A DNA stretch of 64,000 bases from Clostridium merdae (GCF_900176635.1 NZ_FXLN01000003.1:496001-560000); one strand, 5' to 3'; positions 1-8,461 are shown, counted from the stretch's first letter. Made by a program: numbers and translations. The notes: generated by a model from the sequence alone, not told the origin.

Positions 1-219
1 TAATCGAATGAGCTCGCTGTCCCCTTGGCCTACATCCAAATAGTAAATAGAAACATTATTCGTTTCTTTTACAAAGTCGCCAGACGGAACATCAAACCCA
101 ACGGCATAACGGTCTGGGTCAGATGCAAAAATCCACGTTGCTATAATTAATATTACTGACGCAAAAAGCGCCGGGGTCGATACTTTTTTTCGCCGTGTGA
201 TAGGAAACAATCCTTTCAA
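1..219 (-). CDS. ComEC/Rec2-like metallo-beta-lactamase-fold hydrolase, N-terminal part
   Basis: Only the first 73 codons lie in the window; the gene runs off the left edge. The translation has a short basic N-terminus, one hydrophobic segment at about residues 18-35 that would act as a signal anchor, then an extracellular stretch leading to YLDVGQGDSELIRL. That DVGQGDS motif opens the metallo-beta-lactamase domain of the ComEC/Rec2-type secreted hydrolases, which occur as stand-alone proteins in many Firmicutes. The start is uncertain: I chose TTG at 219, but TTG at 210 is in the same frame. It lies downstream of the HPr-like gene and a terminator-like hairpin. Function beyond the fold cannot be judged from this fragment. 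Confidence 0.7.
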   Translation of the reverse strand, partial: MKGLFPITRRKKVSTPALFASVILIIATWIFASDPDRYAVGFDVPSGDFVKETNNVSIYYLDVGQGDSELIRL

Positions 220-220
220 T

Positions 221-257
221 AAAAAAGCCGCCCATATCGAGCGGCTCTTGCTTTTTT
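221..257 (-). terminator. Hairpin terminator, active in both directions by sequence
   Basis: AGCCGC and GCGGCT form a 6-bp stem around a 9-nt loop, with A-runs on the left and T-runs on the right, so either strand ends in U residues. It follows the HPr-like gene on the minus strand and directly precedes the ComEC-like gene. Confidence 0.6.
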
Positions 258-331
258 AGGTGGCTCCAATTGGCAGGAGATCCAATACAGCATACAAAAG
301 CCCTTCCTATTTCGGGCCTATACCGGATGAA

Positions 332-583
332 TTAGGGTTTCTGGAACAGATTGTAACGGAACAGCAGGCTTTCATCCTCTGCGTTTTCGCATTCCAAAAA
401 CGCTTCCGCAATCTTGCCGCCCTCAATTAAATGGGTAAGACCCATCAATTGGGAAAGCTTACTGCGTAAATTCAGGCGGTCACCTTCTCGTGTTACCAGA
501 AATACATTTCCCTTGCATTGCTCTAAAACACGAATAAAGCCGGGTACATCTAAATCATGCAATTCTAAAATTGATTTTCCCAT
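332..583 (-). CDS. Small HPr-like fold protein without the catalytic histidine
   Basis: 83 aa, cytoplasmic, no signal or membrane segment. The pattern 'V-T-R-E-G-D-R-L-N-L-R-S-K-L-S-Q-L-M-G-L' resembles the middle of phosphocarrier HPr (VNLKS-gVMSL), including the basic/serine site that corresponds to regulatory Ser46, and the acidic C-terminal part also fits. The N-terminus has no histidine at the expected position 15 or so, which would rule out phosphotransfer from enzyme I. I infer a HPr-like regulatory or structural protein; this is a fold-level guess. The gene has its own promoter at 634-661 and ends before the hairpin at 221-257. Confidence 0.5.
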   Translation of the reverse strand: MGKSILELHDLDVPGFIRVLEQCKGNVFLVTREGDRLNLRSKLSQLMGLTHLIEGGKIAEAFLECENAEDESLLFRYNLFQKP

Positions 584-633
584 AGAAAATCCCCCCGTTT
601 CTAAGTAAGGGTAATCACCAAAATATCACTCAT

Positions 634-661
634 ATTATAACAGTTTCCCCTTATTTGTCAA
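634..661 (-). promoter_or_regulatory. Vegetative promoter of the HPr-like gene
   Basis: On the minus strand TTGACA (656-661) and TATAAT (634-639) are separated by 16 bp and lie about 50 bp upstream of the ATG at 583. Both hexamers match the consensus exactly. Confidence 0.75.
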
Positions 662-667
662 CCGGAC

Positions 668-1345
668 TTAAGAGCAGATTTCTACGACCTTACCGTCCTG
701 TATTTGTATTTTTCGCATTGCCTGTGCTGCAATTTTATCATCATGCGTAATTAATATTACTGTCCTTCCCTCACGGTTCAGGCTTTTCAAAATCTCCATA
801 ACCTCTTGGCCGGATTGTGAATCTAAATTACCGGTTGGCTCATCCGCCAAAATAACCGGCGGGCGTGCCGCAATGGCTCTTGCAATGGCTACGCGCTGCT
901 GCTGCCCACCGCTCATTTGCCCCGGCCGGTGGTAAAGGCGTTTTTCAAGTCCAACACGCACCAGTGCCTCGCGGCTTAGATTGCGGCGCTCTGTTTTGCG
1001 TAGTCCACGGTAAACAAGGGGTAGCTCCACATTCTCGAGTGCATCGAGCGTAGGAATCAGGTTAAAGCCCTGAAATACAAAACCAATTTCCGTATTGCGA
1101 ATACGTGACAATCGATCTTCCGAAATTTTTGCTACATTCTCCCCATTTAAGTAATACTCCCCACATGTTGGCAAATCAAGGCATCCGAGCACATTCATGA
1201 GGGTTGATTTTCCACTGCCGGATGGCCCCACAATTGCAACAAACTCCCCTTGCTCAATTTTCAGATTTAAATCATCAAGCGCGCGAATTTCTTCCTCCCC
1301 GTTCCAATAGCGTTTTTCAATCCCTTCAATACGAATGAGTTCCAT
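668..1345 (-). CDS. ABC transporter ATP-binding protein, MacB/LolD type
   Basis: 225 aa nucleotide-binding subunit of the MacB/LolD/FtsE-like group, which drives permeases for lipoproteins, peptides or antibiotics. Walker A GPSGSGKST is at residues 40-48, the signature MSGGQQQR at about 144-151, Walker B VILADEP at 164-170 followed by TGNLDS, typical of this subfamily, and the switch histidine sits in LITHDD. Three consecutive ATG codons occur at 1351, 1348 and 1345; the AAAGGAGG site places the third at the best spacing, giving the N-terminus MELIRIEGIEKRYW. No FtsX/MacB permease lies next to it in this window, so the partner is encoded elsewhere. It is transcribed away from the phosphohexomutase gene. 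Confidence 0.9.
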   Translation of the reverse strand: MELIRIEGIEKRYWNGEEEIRALDDLNLKIEQGEFVAIVGPSGSGKSTLMNVLGCLDLPTCGEYYLNGENVAKISEDRLSRIRNTEIGFVFQGFNLIPTLDALENVELPLVYRGLRKTERRNLSREALVRVGLEKRLYHRPGQMSGGQQQRVAIARAIAARPPVILADEPTGNLDSQSGQEVMEILKSLNREGRTVILITHDDKIAAQAMRKIQIQDGKVVEICS

Positions 1346-1397
1346 CATCATTCCTCCTTTATAATTCTGCGGGTGAAATAATCTCCCCAAAACAAGA

Positions 1398-1426
1398 TTT
1401 ACTTTCCCGCCGCTTTCCTCTATAAT
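1398..1426 (+). promoter_or_regulatory. Promoter of the phosphohexomutase gene
   Basis: TTTACT (1398-1403), 17 bp, then TATAAT (1421-1426), about 63 bp before the ATG at 1490. Confidence 0.65.
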
Positions 1427-1489
1427 AGAGTTACATTTTACCCATTCATTACGGCGCAACCGCGCCCACGATAAAAGGAGCAGGATTTT

Positions 1490-3001
1490 ATGCTGACAAA
1501 AGAGTGGAAGCAATTCAAAAGCGGCACCGACATACGCGGAGTTGCCAGTGAAGGCCCCGAGCAGGTAAACCTGACCGACGAAGTGATTGAGCGCATTTCA
1601 TGCGGCTTTGCCTTATGGCTTACGGAGAAAACGAACAAGAAGCCAAGTGAGCTTTCCGTGGCGATAGGCCACGACTCCCGCATCTCTGCACCCCGCATTA
1701 GTGCGGCGGTGACCCGCGCTCTTACCGGCTGTGGCATACGTGTTCTCGACTGCGGCCTCGCTTCAACCCCCTCCATGTTTATGGCTACGTTAGACATCCC
1801 CTGCGACGGTGCAATTCAAATGACCGCCAGCCACCATCCATACAACCGAAATGGATTAAAGTTTTTTGTAAAAACTGGAGGTCTCGACGCTCCCGATATT
1901 GAAGCCTTATTGCTCTATGCGCAGGAAAACAAAGCCCCCGCAGCAGACAAGCCCGGCAGCGTGGAGCCGAGCGACCATATGAAGATTTATAGCGCTCACC
2001 TACGCAGCATCATTAAAAAGGGTGTGCAGGCAGAAAACTACGACCGCCCGCTGGAAGGCTTCCACATTGTTGTGGATGCAGGCAACGGCGCCGGTGGTTT
2101 TTACGCTTACGATGTGCTTGAGCCGCTTGGAGCCGACATTAATGGCAGCCAGTTCTTAGAGCCGGACGGAATGTTCCCAAACCATGTGCCAAACCCGGAA
2201 AACCAGCAAGCCATGGATTCTGTTTGCAGCGCGACCGTGCTCTCAGGAGCCGATTTAGGCGTTATATTTGATACGGACGTTGATCGCGGCGGCGCAGTAG
2301 ACAGCCAAGGAACGGAAATCAACCGCAACCGTTTGGTGGCACTGGCTTCTGCAATCGCATTAGAGGGCAACGACGGCGGTACCGTTGTTACCGATTCCAT
2401 CACCTCAGATGGCCTGAAGTACTATATCGAAAGCACTTTAGGTGGTGCGCATCACCGTTTTAAACGCGGATACAAAAACGTGATTAACGAGGCAATCCGC
2501 CTGAATAACGAGGGAATCAACTGCCCCTTGGCAATTGAAACCTCCGGCCATGCGGCAATGCGCGAAAACTATTTTCTGGATGACGGCGCTTACCTGGTGA
2601 CTAAGATAATTATTAAGCTCGCTGTTCTTCGTAAAGAGGGCAAAACGCTCGAGAGCCTGCTCGAATCTTTGGCCGAGCCGAAAGAAGCAACGGAGATTCG
2701 CCTTCCAATTACCGAAGAAGCATTCCGCGAGTGTGGTGAAAAAGTACTTGCAGACTTGGAACAGTATGCAATGGAACAGGGCTGGCAAATTGCACCGGAT
2801 AATCACGAGGGTCTAAGAGTCTCGTTTGGTAAGAACGAAGGTGAAGGCTGGTTTTTATTGCGTCTGAGCGTTCACGACCCCATCATGCCCTTAAACATTG
2901 AAAGTGATGCGGAAGGTGGCGTGGAAATCATCCGCCAAAAGCTTATTAAATTCCTTACCTCCTGCAATGGTTTGAATCTTTCGGCATTGTTGTCGAATTG
3001 A
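1490..3001 (+). CDS. Phosphomannomutase/phosphoglucomutase
   Basis: 503 aa member of the alpha-D-phosphohexomutase superfamily, which interconverts hexose 1- and 6-phosphates through a phosphoserine for cell-wall and exopolysaccharide precursors. The catalytic serine loop TASHHPYNRNG begins at residue 112 (Ser114), the magnesium loop DTDVDRGG is at 261-268, and the sugar-binding ETSGHAAMREN lies in domain 3. The HHPYN form of the serine loop and the overall length fit the ManB/AlgC group. The ATG follows AAAAGGAGCAGG with good spacing. The gene stands alone between its promoter and the strong terminator at 3026-3067. Which hexose is preferred cannot be told from sequence. Confidence 0.9.
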   Translation: MLTKEWKQFKSGTDIRGVASEGPEQVNLTDEVIERISCGFALWLTEKTNKKPSELSVAIGHDSRISAPRISAAVTRALTGCGIRVLDCGLASTPSMFMATLDIPCDGAIQMTASHHPYNRNGLKFFVKTGGLDAPDIEALLLYAQENKAPAADKPGSVEPSDHMKIYSAHLRSIIKKGVQAENYDRPLEGFHIVVDAGNGAGGFYAYDVLEPLGADINGSQFLEPDGMFPNHVPNPENQQAMDSVCSATVLSGADLGVIFDTDVDRGGAVDSQGTEINRNRLVALASAIALEGNDGGTVVTDSITSDGLKYYIESTLGGAHHRFKRGYKNVINEAIRLNNEGINCPLAIETSGHAAMRENYFLDDGAYLVTKIIIKLAVLRKEGKTLESLLESLAEPKEATEIRLPITEEAFRECGEKVLADLEQYAMEQGWQIAPDNHEGLRVSFGKNEGEGWFLLRLSVHDPIMPLNIESDAEGGVEIIRQKLIKFLTSCNGLNLSALLSN

Positions 3002-3025
3002 TTTTCAAAGAATAAAAAAATATAA

Positions 3026-3067
3026 AATCCCGCGCTTGGTTAGCATGCCCGTGCGCGGGATTTTTTT
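3026..3067 (+). terminator. Rho-independent terminator of the phosphohexomutase gene
   Basis: AATCCCGCGC and GCGCGGGATT pair perfectly (10 bp) around a 17-nt loop and are followed by T7. The remaining 3068-3318 stretch is AT-rich and I see no gene in it; a promoter for spoVAC must lie there but I could not pick a convincing forespore-sigma match. Confidence 0.85.
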
Positions 3068-3318
3068 GCATGTTCTTTGATGAAATTCTATGTTTTTATT
3101 GGTAATAAAAAAAGAGACAAATATTGCTCCCTAAAAGTTCTTTTTCACCCGAGTTTTCATTCCATCTCTATGTCTCTACAATAAAAAATTGAAAGAAAAA
3201 AAGATTTAGAAGTGAATCGTATTTCTTCCGCTCTCACGTTGTTACACTGCCAATTCGTATATTCTGCCCCGCTAAGGAAAAGATAGATGCGATAATGTTA
3301 AATAAAAGGGGATGAACT

Positions 3319-3768
3319 TTGTTGAAAAAAATAACAAAAGAAGAATACGCAAAAATGGCGGAAAAAGCATCGCCCCCTAGCCCTATATTGAAAAACTGCC
3401 TGATGGCTTTTTTAGTTGGTGGTGCCATTTGCACGTTTGGCCAGTTCCTCGTAAACTGGTTCCAAAATTCTGGGCTAGATTTAAAGGAAGCACGTGCGGC
3501 GGAATCCATTACATTAATTTTTCTAACCGCTCTCTTCACCGCTTTAAAAGTATACGATAATTTGGCAAAACACGCGGGTGCAGGTACTCTTGTACCCATT
3601 ACTGGTTTTGCAAACTCCATGGTTTCGCCCGCTATGGAATTTAAACCAGAGGGCTACGTTTTGGGTATAGGAGCAAAAATGTTTGTGATTGCTGGGCCGG
3701 TCTTAGTATATGGAATTACCGCCTCGGTAATATATGGCGTAATTATTTTCTTATTTGGCTGGTACTGA
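3319..3768 (+). CDS. spoVAC: Stage V sporulation protein AC
   Basis: 149 aa membrane protein of the SpoVA channel, which moves calcium-dipicolinate into the developing spore and releases it at germination. The family pattern is clear: a charged N-terminus, a first membrane segment around LMAFLVGGAICTFGQFL, the conserved G-A-G-T-L-V-P-I-T-G-F-A-N segment in the middle, and E-F-K-P-E-G before further hydrophobic segments. Translation starts at TTG 3319 or the adjacent TTG 3322; AAAGGGG lies 7 nt before the first. spoVAD follows 15 nt later, so the two are one operon. Confidence 0.93.
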   Translation: MLKKITKEEYAKMAEKASPPSPILKNCLMAFLVGGAICTFGQFLVNWFQNSGLDLKEARAAESITLIFLTALFTALKVYDNLAKHAGAGTLVPITGFANSMVSPAMEFKPEGYVLGIGAKMFVIAGPVLVYGITASVIYGVIIFLFGWY

Positions 3769-3783
3769 GGGAGGGTTTCACAC

Positions 3784-4794
3784 ATGGCAGAACGAATCGG
3801 ACGCTACACCTTGCAGATGATTCAACGCCCCACCATTGAAGGGTATGCCTCCGTAGTGGGTAAAAAAGAAATGCAAGGGCCGTTAAGCAGTTTTTTTGAT
3901 TTATCGTTTGAAGACACCACCTTGGGTGAAAGCAGTTGGGAGAAAGCGGAGAGCCGCCTTCAAACAGAAGCCGTAAATTTGGCACTGCGTAAAGCCGGGG
4001 TGACCGCGAAAGATATGGATTACATTTTTGCTGGCGATTTAATCAACCAGTGTATGTCATCTACCTTCGGACTTCGCAGTTTGGATATTCCGTTTTTAGC
4101 GCAATTTGGCGCTTGCTCCACAATGGCTCAAACACTGGCGATGGCATCTATTTTTGTTGAGACAGGAGCAGCACGCAAGGCAGCAGCGGTTACTTCCTCT
4201 CATTTTTGCACCGCAGAAAGACAATTCCGCCTACCACTGGAATACGGCGGCCAGCGAACCCCTACCGCACAATGGACGGCAACCGCCTCCGGCTCCGTAA
4301 TTGTTGGCACCAGTGGCAATGGTCCCTTTGTTTCTCATGTGACCATTGGGCGCATTGCAGACCTTGGTATTAAAGACGCAGCCAATATGGGAGCCGCAAT
4401 GGCACCGGCTGCTGCTCAAACCATTTCAGACTTTTTGCAGGACACCGGTACCATGCCAAGAGATTATGACCTCATTTTAACGGGTGACCTCGCAGCAATC
4501 GGCACCAAGCTTCTGCGAGATATTATGGCAGATAACAACCTGGATATAACCGATGTACACAACGACTGCGGTTTAATGCTGTATGACCGTGAAAAGCAGG
4601 ACGTTCACGCAGGCGGCTCCGGCTGCGGCTGCTCCGCTTCCGTGCTTTGTTCGGTTATTTTAAAACGGCTGCAAAGCCGTGAACTCAACAACGTACTTTT
4701 TGTTGCAACAGGAGCTTTAACCTCTACAACCTCGCAACAGCAGGGAGAAAGCGTTCCCGGCGTAGCGCATCTGGTGCATTTAACCTCTACGTAA
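3784..4794 (+). CDS. spoVAD: Stage V sporulation protein AD
   Basis: 336 aa soluble SpoVA component with a thiolase-like fold that binds dipicolinic acid on the spore inner membrane. Recognisable segments are DLSFEDTTLGESSWEKAE near residue 40, the D-Y-I-F-A-G-D-L-I-N-Q segment near 80, and the C-terminal A-G-G-S-G-C-G-C-S-A. Length matches the family. It is the last gene of the operon: a terminator follows at once, so no spoVAE copy is attached here, although spoVAC-spoVAD-spoVAE is the usual set. Confidence 0.94.
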   Translation: MAERIGRYTLQMIQRPTIEGYASVVGKKEMQGPLSSFFDLSFEDTTLGESSWEKAESRLQTEAVNLALRKAGVTAKDMDYIFAGDLINQCMSSTFGLRSLDIPFLAQFGACSTMAQTLAMASIFVETGAARKAAAVTSSHFCTAERQFRLPLEYGGQRTPTAQWTATASGSVIVGTSGNGPFVSHVTIGRIADLGIKDAANMGAAMAPAAAQTISDFLQDTGTMPRDYDLILTGDLAAIGTKLLRDIMADNNLDITDVHNDCGLMLYDREKQDVHAGGSGCGCSASVLCSVILKRLQSRELNNVLFVATGALTSTTSQQQGESVPGVAHLVHLTST

Positions 4795-4808
4795 TTAGTA
4801 ATGAATAA

Positions 4809-4859
4809 AAGAGCCACAGTTGCCTCACCAATCGAAGGCACTGTGGCTCTTGTTTTATT
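4809..4859 (+). terminator. Terminator of the spoVAC-spoVAD operon
   Basis: AAGAGCCACAGT pairs with ACTGTGGCTCTT, with an inner TGCCT/AGGCA stem, then a T-rich tail. Confidence 0.8.
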
Positions 4860-5070
4860 TTACAATGATTTTAAAAACATTTTATTGTATTTCAACAGAA
4901 TCCGATTGCTTGTTTAGGTAAAATATGGTAATATACAACTGTTAAAGTATTTTTTAAAAAAACACCATTTATTGATTAATAAAAGCTCATATAAAACAAA
5001 AAGGGCTGTAACATACTTTTCATAATGGATGTACTGCCGGGTTCCGGCAAGAAAATAAAGGAGGTTCTAT

Positions 5071-7197
5071 ATGAAAAAGTTCTTTCCCAAAAAGCGCATG
5101 GCTCTTGTACTTTCCCTTGCCATGCTATTCACGTCCTTTGGCAGCATAGCGTATGCTGCCGAAACACCAAAAGAAGGTGACCAAGCAACCTTCCAGATTT
5201 TGTTTACGAGTGACACCCATGGCTCATTGACAACCTACAACTATGCCACGGGTAAATCCACAGTAGGCAGCTTCTCGCAAGTGGCTACCTTAATTGAAAA
5301 AGAAAAAGCAGCATTCAATGGAAGAACCTTTTTGGTGGACAATGGTGACACCATTCAGGGCAACGGCACTGGCTTCTTCATTAACAACGACAATTACAAG
5401 CCTTTCCCGTTAGTAAAAGCGATGCAAGACGTAGGCTACGAAATTATGGGCATGGGCAACCATGAATTCAATTTTGGTCAGGATGCTCTTAATAAGGCAT
5501 ACCAAGGCTTTACGGGAACCAAAATCTGCGGAAACGTTTTAAAGCAAGACGGTTCTCTTATGGATGGCTACTCCGCATACAGTATTAAAACGTTAGACAA
5601 TGGCCTGCGCGTTGCTTTCATAGGCGCTGTTACCCCCAATATTGACCTTTGGGACACATCGAATTTGAAGAAAGCAGGCTTACATACCATCAGCGCATCC
5701 GACTCCGTTCGCAAATCGATTGATGAGCTGAAACAGAAGAACCTGGCAGACGTATTTGTTGCCGTTACCCATATGGGCGATACAGGCGAATACGGCAGAG
5801 AGGGTTCCGGCGCAGTAGATGTGGCGAAAAAGAACCCCGAGCTCGCCGTTATTTTGGGAGCCCATTACCACACCATCGTGGGTACTGCCGATAAACAGGT
5901 CGTGCTATCCAACAATGTAAAATTTATTGAGAATAAGAATGCCGGCGGCTCCTTGGGTAAAGTACAAATTACCGCTACCTATGAAAAGGGACAGTGGGTT
6001 GTGAAAAACAAGACCGCTACCGATGCAACAGCAGGCGTGAAAACAGATGTCATCGCTGTTACAAAGGATGTTCCTCTTAACGCAACGGTAGAGAACTCGA
6101 TTAAAGCAGCAGACCAAGCAGCCAGAAATTACATCACCCAAACCGTAATTGGCAAGCTGGTTGGCGGCCCCCTTGTTCCCGAGCCAAAGATTAAGGGTAC
6201 CTATGAGGGTTATTTAGGAGACACCGCTCTCATTGATTTAATTAATAACGTAATGTTCTATTACACCAAGGCAGACATTGCCGGCACAGCTCCTTTGGAT
6301 GCAAACTCAAACCATGCCCCCGGCAATATTACCGTTGGCGGAGTCGTGCAAATTTACAAGTACGATAACAACACCCTGTATAAGCTGGGAATGACCGGCG
6401 AACAGGTAAAGCAGTGGATGGAATGGAGCTACAGCTATTTTGGCTCTACGGTAAACGGAGTGTTTAACAATAACGCTGCTGCCGTTAATCTGAAAACTGA
6501 CCTTACCATTCCTACCGGCACCATGCAGGGCTACAACCAAGACCAGTTCTCTGGAATTAAGTATGAGGTAGACCTCACAAAGCCAGTTGGCCAACGAATT
6601 CGCATTCTTTCGATGGCAAACGGAGCGGCTTTCGACCCGAAAAAGGAATATGTGGTTGCTGCTAACAATTACCGCTCTACCACACAGCTTCTCACCACCT
6701 CAACCACAGGCGTATTTAAGCCCGGCCAAAAGACCGCAAGGCTAATCGCCTCCGATATTCAGGCACCGAACGGCTCCACCAGTATGATGGATTTAATCAT
6801 TGACTACATTGGCAAGCAGCCGAACAAAACCATTTCAAACACCTGTGACAACAACTGGAAGTTTGTGAATTTGAATTGGGACCCGGCGTACCGAGCCAAG
6901 GCAATTGAGTATATCAATAATGGTGACATCGTAACCGATTTTAAAGTTCCTGTTACAAAGGCACAGGTTCAGAAAATCATGACACAAAAGGGAGATAAAT
7001 TACCCGATATTTCTACCCTCCCCGCATCCACGGAAAAGGGTACCTATATTGTGAAAGATGGCGATAACTTAAGCAAAATTGCAAAGGATTTGCTTAATGA
7101 CCCCACACAGTGGAAGAAAATTTACGATTTAAATAAGGGTACGATAAAAGACCCGAATCGTATTTACATTGGCCAAAAGCTTGTCATTCCAGAATAA
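5071..7197 (+). CDS. Secreted 5'-nucleotidase/metallophosphatase with C-terminal LysM
   Basis: 708 aa exported enzyme of the 5'-nucleotidase/2',3'-cyclic phosphodiesterase family, expected to release phosphate and nucleosides from external nucleotides. A signal peptide occupies residues 1-30 (MKKFFPKKR, hydrophobic core, AYA-AE). The calcineurin-like metal-binding domain starts with LFTSDTHGS and contains GDTIQGNG, GNHEFNFG and the HYHT metal site; the substrate-binding domain follows at about 350-600. The last 45 residues (YIVKDGDNLSKIA to IGQKLVIPE) are a LysM repeat that should anchor the enzyme to peptidoglycan. The ATG follows AAAGGAGG; a GCCGG/CCGGC hairpin sits just upstream of that site. 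Single-gene unit. Confidence 0.92.
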   Translation: MKKFFPKKRMALVLSLAMLFTSFGSIAYAAETPKEGDQATFQILFTSDTHGSLTTYNYATGKSTVGSFSQVATLIEKEKAAFNGRTFLVDNGDTIQGNGTGFFINNDNYKPFPLVKAMQDVGYEIMGMGNHEFNFGQDALNKAYQGFTGTKICGNVLKQDGSLMDGYSAYSIKTLDNGLRVAFIGAVTPNIDLWDTSNLKKAGLHTISASDSVRKSIDELKQKNLADVFVAVTHMGDTGEYGREGSGAVDVAKKNPELAVILGAHYHTIVGTADKQVVLSNNVKFIENKNAGGSLGKVQITATYEKGQWVVKNKTATDATAGVKTDVIAVTKDVPLNATVENSIKAADQAARNYITQTVIGKLVGGPLVPEPKIKGTYEGYLGDTALIDLINNVMFYYTKADIAGTAPLDANSNHAPGNITVGGVVQIYKYDNNTLYKLGMTGEQVKQWMEWSYSYFGSTVNGVFNNNAAAVNLKTDLTIPTGTMQGYNQDQFSGIKYEVDLTKPVGQRIRILSMANGAAFDPKKEYVVAANNYRSTTQLLTTSTTGVFKPGQKTARLIASDIQAPNGSTSMMDLIIDYIGKQPNKTISNTCDNNWKFVNLNWDPAYRAKAIEYINNGDIVTDFKVPVTKAQVQKIMTQKGDKLPDISTLPASTEKGTYIVKDGDNLSKIAKDLLNDPTQWKKIYDLNKGTIKDPNRIYIGQKLVIPE

Positions 7198-7221
7198 GCA
7201 AATACACATTTGCGTTAAAAG

Positions 7222-7260
7222 ATAGTACAGGTCGATGATTCTATCATCGGCCTGTACTAT
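7222..7260 (+). terminator. Hairpin after the nucleotidase gene
   Basis: ATAGTACAGG and CCTGTACTAT pair, with inner CGATGAT/ATCATCG. It is a strong stem but the tail is ATTAAATT rather than a clean T-run, so it may end or stabilise the transcript. Confidence 0.55.
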
Positions 7261-7337
7261 TAAATTAAAATATCCAACCGAATGTCAGCTGCAGTTACGG
7301 TTTAACCATATTTTTTAAATTAGAAAAGAGGCGTACC

Positions 7338-7679
7338 TTGGTGAGACTTCCTAAAATAGAGTCTTTATTTTTATTTACTCTTTTTCTTCAGCAAATTTTC
7401 GATTTTATAATGAGGAAGGCATACCTTCCATGGGACCCCACTCGCAGGTGGCTGGATTTTGGTATGGCGCTTTTTTATGTAATCTATTTTATTCTTATTT
7501 TCATTTGGCTATTGCGGCTCAATCAAGAAAAACCAGATTCAGCAGCAGCAGACACAAAGAGAAATCATCCGTATTTTGCGAAGAAAGCAATCTGCTACAT
7601 TCTTCTTGTTGTCCTATTCGCATTTGGTATTGTAAGCCGAATGATGAGCTTTTTTGAATCGGGCGGCTTCAGCCTATAA
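7338..7679 (+). CDS. Small membrane protein, first of four similar ones
   Basis: 113 aa, function not recognised. Three hydrophobic segments can be seen, at about residues 8-25, 42-60 and 84-104, with a polar basic loop of some 20 residues between the last two. A 'Y-L-P-W-D-P-T-R-R-W-L-D-F-G' patch between the first two segments resembles 'Y-F-P-P-N-L-P-R-W-F-D-L-A' in the gene at 7777. The start is TTG 7338 or GTG 7341, after AAAAGAGG. The shared topology with the genes at 7777, 8792 and 9274 suggests an old tandem duplication. Confidence 0.7.
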   Translation: MVRLPKIESLFLFTLFLQQIFDFIMRKAYLPWDPTRRWLDFGMALFYVIYFILIFIWLLRLNQEKPDSAAADTKRNHPYFAKKAICYILLVVLFAFGIVSRMMSFFESGGFSL

Positions 7680-7776
7680 TTTTGCAAAGCTCAAATAAAC
7701 GGAGCATACTCTTGTATCTTACGGTAAAATAGAACCAGTTTCATTCTATGACGATTTTAAGAAAGGAGTTGCACCC

Positions 7777-8097
7777 ATGAGATACGAAAGAAAGCACCCT
7801 GTGTTTTTAGTAGTTTTATTAATGTTTGTAGCAATATTAGATTATTGGAGCCGGTCTTACTTTCCTCCCAATTTACCTCGTTGGTTTGATTTGGCTTTTA
7901 CTGTTTTGTTCCTTAGCAGTTTCCTATATTTTTTATATAACTGGATACAAATGCGCAAATATTATAAAACCGAGGGAATTGATGTACCCGCCAAAACAAA
8001 AAATAAAGACGCTATTTTTGAAATGGTTTATGTCATACTACCTTTGTGTGCAGGCATTGTTCGATTTTCAGACTTTCTCGGAAAGTCAAACTTTTAA
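7777..8097 (+). CDS. Small membrane protein, second of four similar ones
   Basis: 106 aa, function not recognised. Segments at about residues 8-24, 39-57 and 82-98 are hydrophobic; a basic/acidic loop (Y-K-T-E-G to K-N-K-D) separates the last two. The ATG follows AAGAAAGGAG at good spacing. The size equals that of the protein at 8792 and the pattern of first segment, short aromatic/proline linker, second segment and charged loop is shared with its neighbours. The large inverted repeat at 8121-8174 ends the transcript. Confidence 0.75.
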   Translation: MRYERKHPVFLVVLLMFVAILDYWSRSYFPPNLPRWFDLAFTVLFLSSFLYFLYNWIQMRKYYKTEGIDVPAKTKNKDAIFEMVYVILPLCAGIVRFSDFLGKSNF

Positions 8098-8120
8098 ACA
8101 ACATGATACGTCTTTTATAA

Positions 8121-8174
8121 AATAAACACTGGAGAATCTCTCATTTTTGCGTGAGAGATTCTCCAGTGTTTATT
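8121..8174. terminator. Large bidirectional terminator
   Basis: A perfect 23-bp inverted repeat (8121-8143 and 8152-8174) with an 8-nt loop lies between the converging genes at 7777 (plus) and 8178 (minus). AT-rich tails on both sides suit termination in both directions. Confidence 0.8.
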
Positions 8175-8177
8175 TAT

Positions 8178-8390
8178 TTATGGGTAGGGCTTTCTTTCAT
8201 CCGTTCTGCCAACCAAGTAATCTATGCTGGTGTGATAATACTGCGCAAGCTTTATGAGGATGGATAGGGGAATTTCTCTTTCACCACGTTCATATTTGGA
8301 ATACAGCGATTGGTCACATAGTAAGTATTCTGCCACTTGTTTTTGAGTAAGGTCGTGGTCTTCCCGTAAATCACGAATTCGACTTTTCAT
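8178..8390 (-). CDS. XRE-family helix-turn-helix repressor
   Basis: 70 aa single-domain regulator. A classic Cro/CI-type fold is visible: IRDLREDHDLTQKQVAEYL as helices 1-2 and the turn, the recognition helix CDQSLYSKYERGE, then the typical SIDYLVGRTDE ending. I chose the ATG at 8390 (MKSRIRDLRE) because GGTGAT precedes it and the longer frame would add an unrelated hydrophobic stretch. It is divergent from the small broken gene at 8480, with two identical-looking dyads in the shared promoter region, so it very likely represses both directions. Confidence 0.88.
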   Translation of the reverse strand: MKSRIRDLREDHDLTQKQVAEYLLCDQSLYSKYERGEREIPLSILIKLAQYYHTSIDYLVGRTDERKPYP

Positions 8391-8406
8391 TTTTATCACC
8401 AAGCTT

Positions 8407-8461
8407 AGTATACAAAAGGACATATCGTCCTATTGACATTGTGGACTATTTGTCCTAAAAT
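8407..8461. promoter_or_regulatory. Divergent promoter region with two GGAC-N5-GTCC operators
   Basis: Two dyads with the same geometry, GGACATATCGTCC (8418-8430) and GGACTATTTGTCC (8443-8455), have centres 25 bp apart. On the plus strand TTGACA (8433-8438), 17 bp and TAAAAT (8456-8461) form a promoter whose spacer contains the second dyad. On the minus strand TATACT (8407-8412) can serve as the -10 of the repressor gene, with the first dyad in its spacer. The arrangement implies autoregulation and repression of the plus-strand gene. Confidence 0.7.

Noticed and set aside
668..1513. Longer N-terminus of the ABC ATPase
   Set aside because: The added 56 residues are unlike the family and would cover the promoter of the divergent gene; AGGAGG supports ATG 1345.
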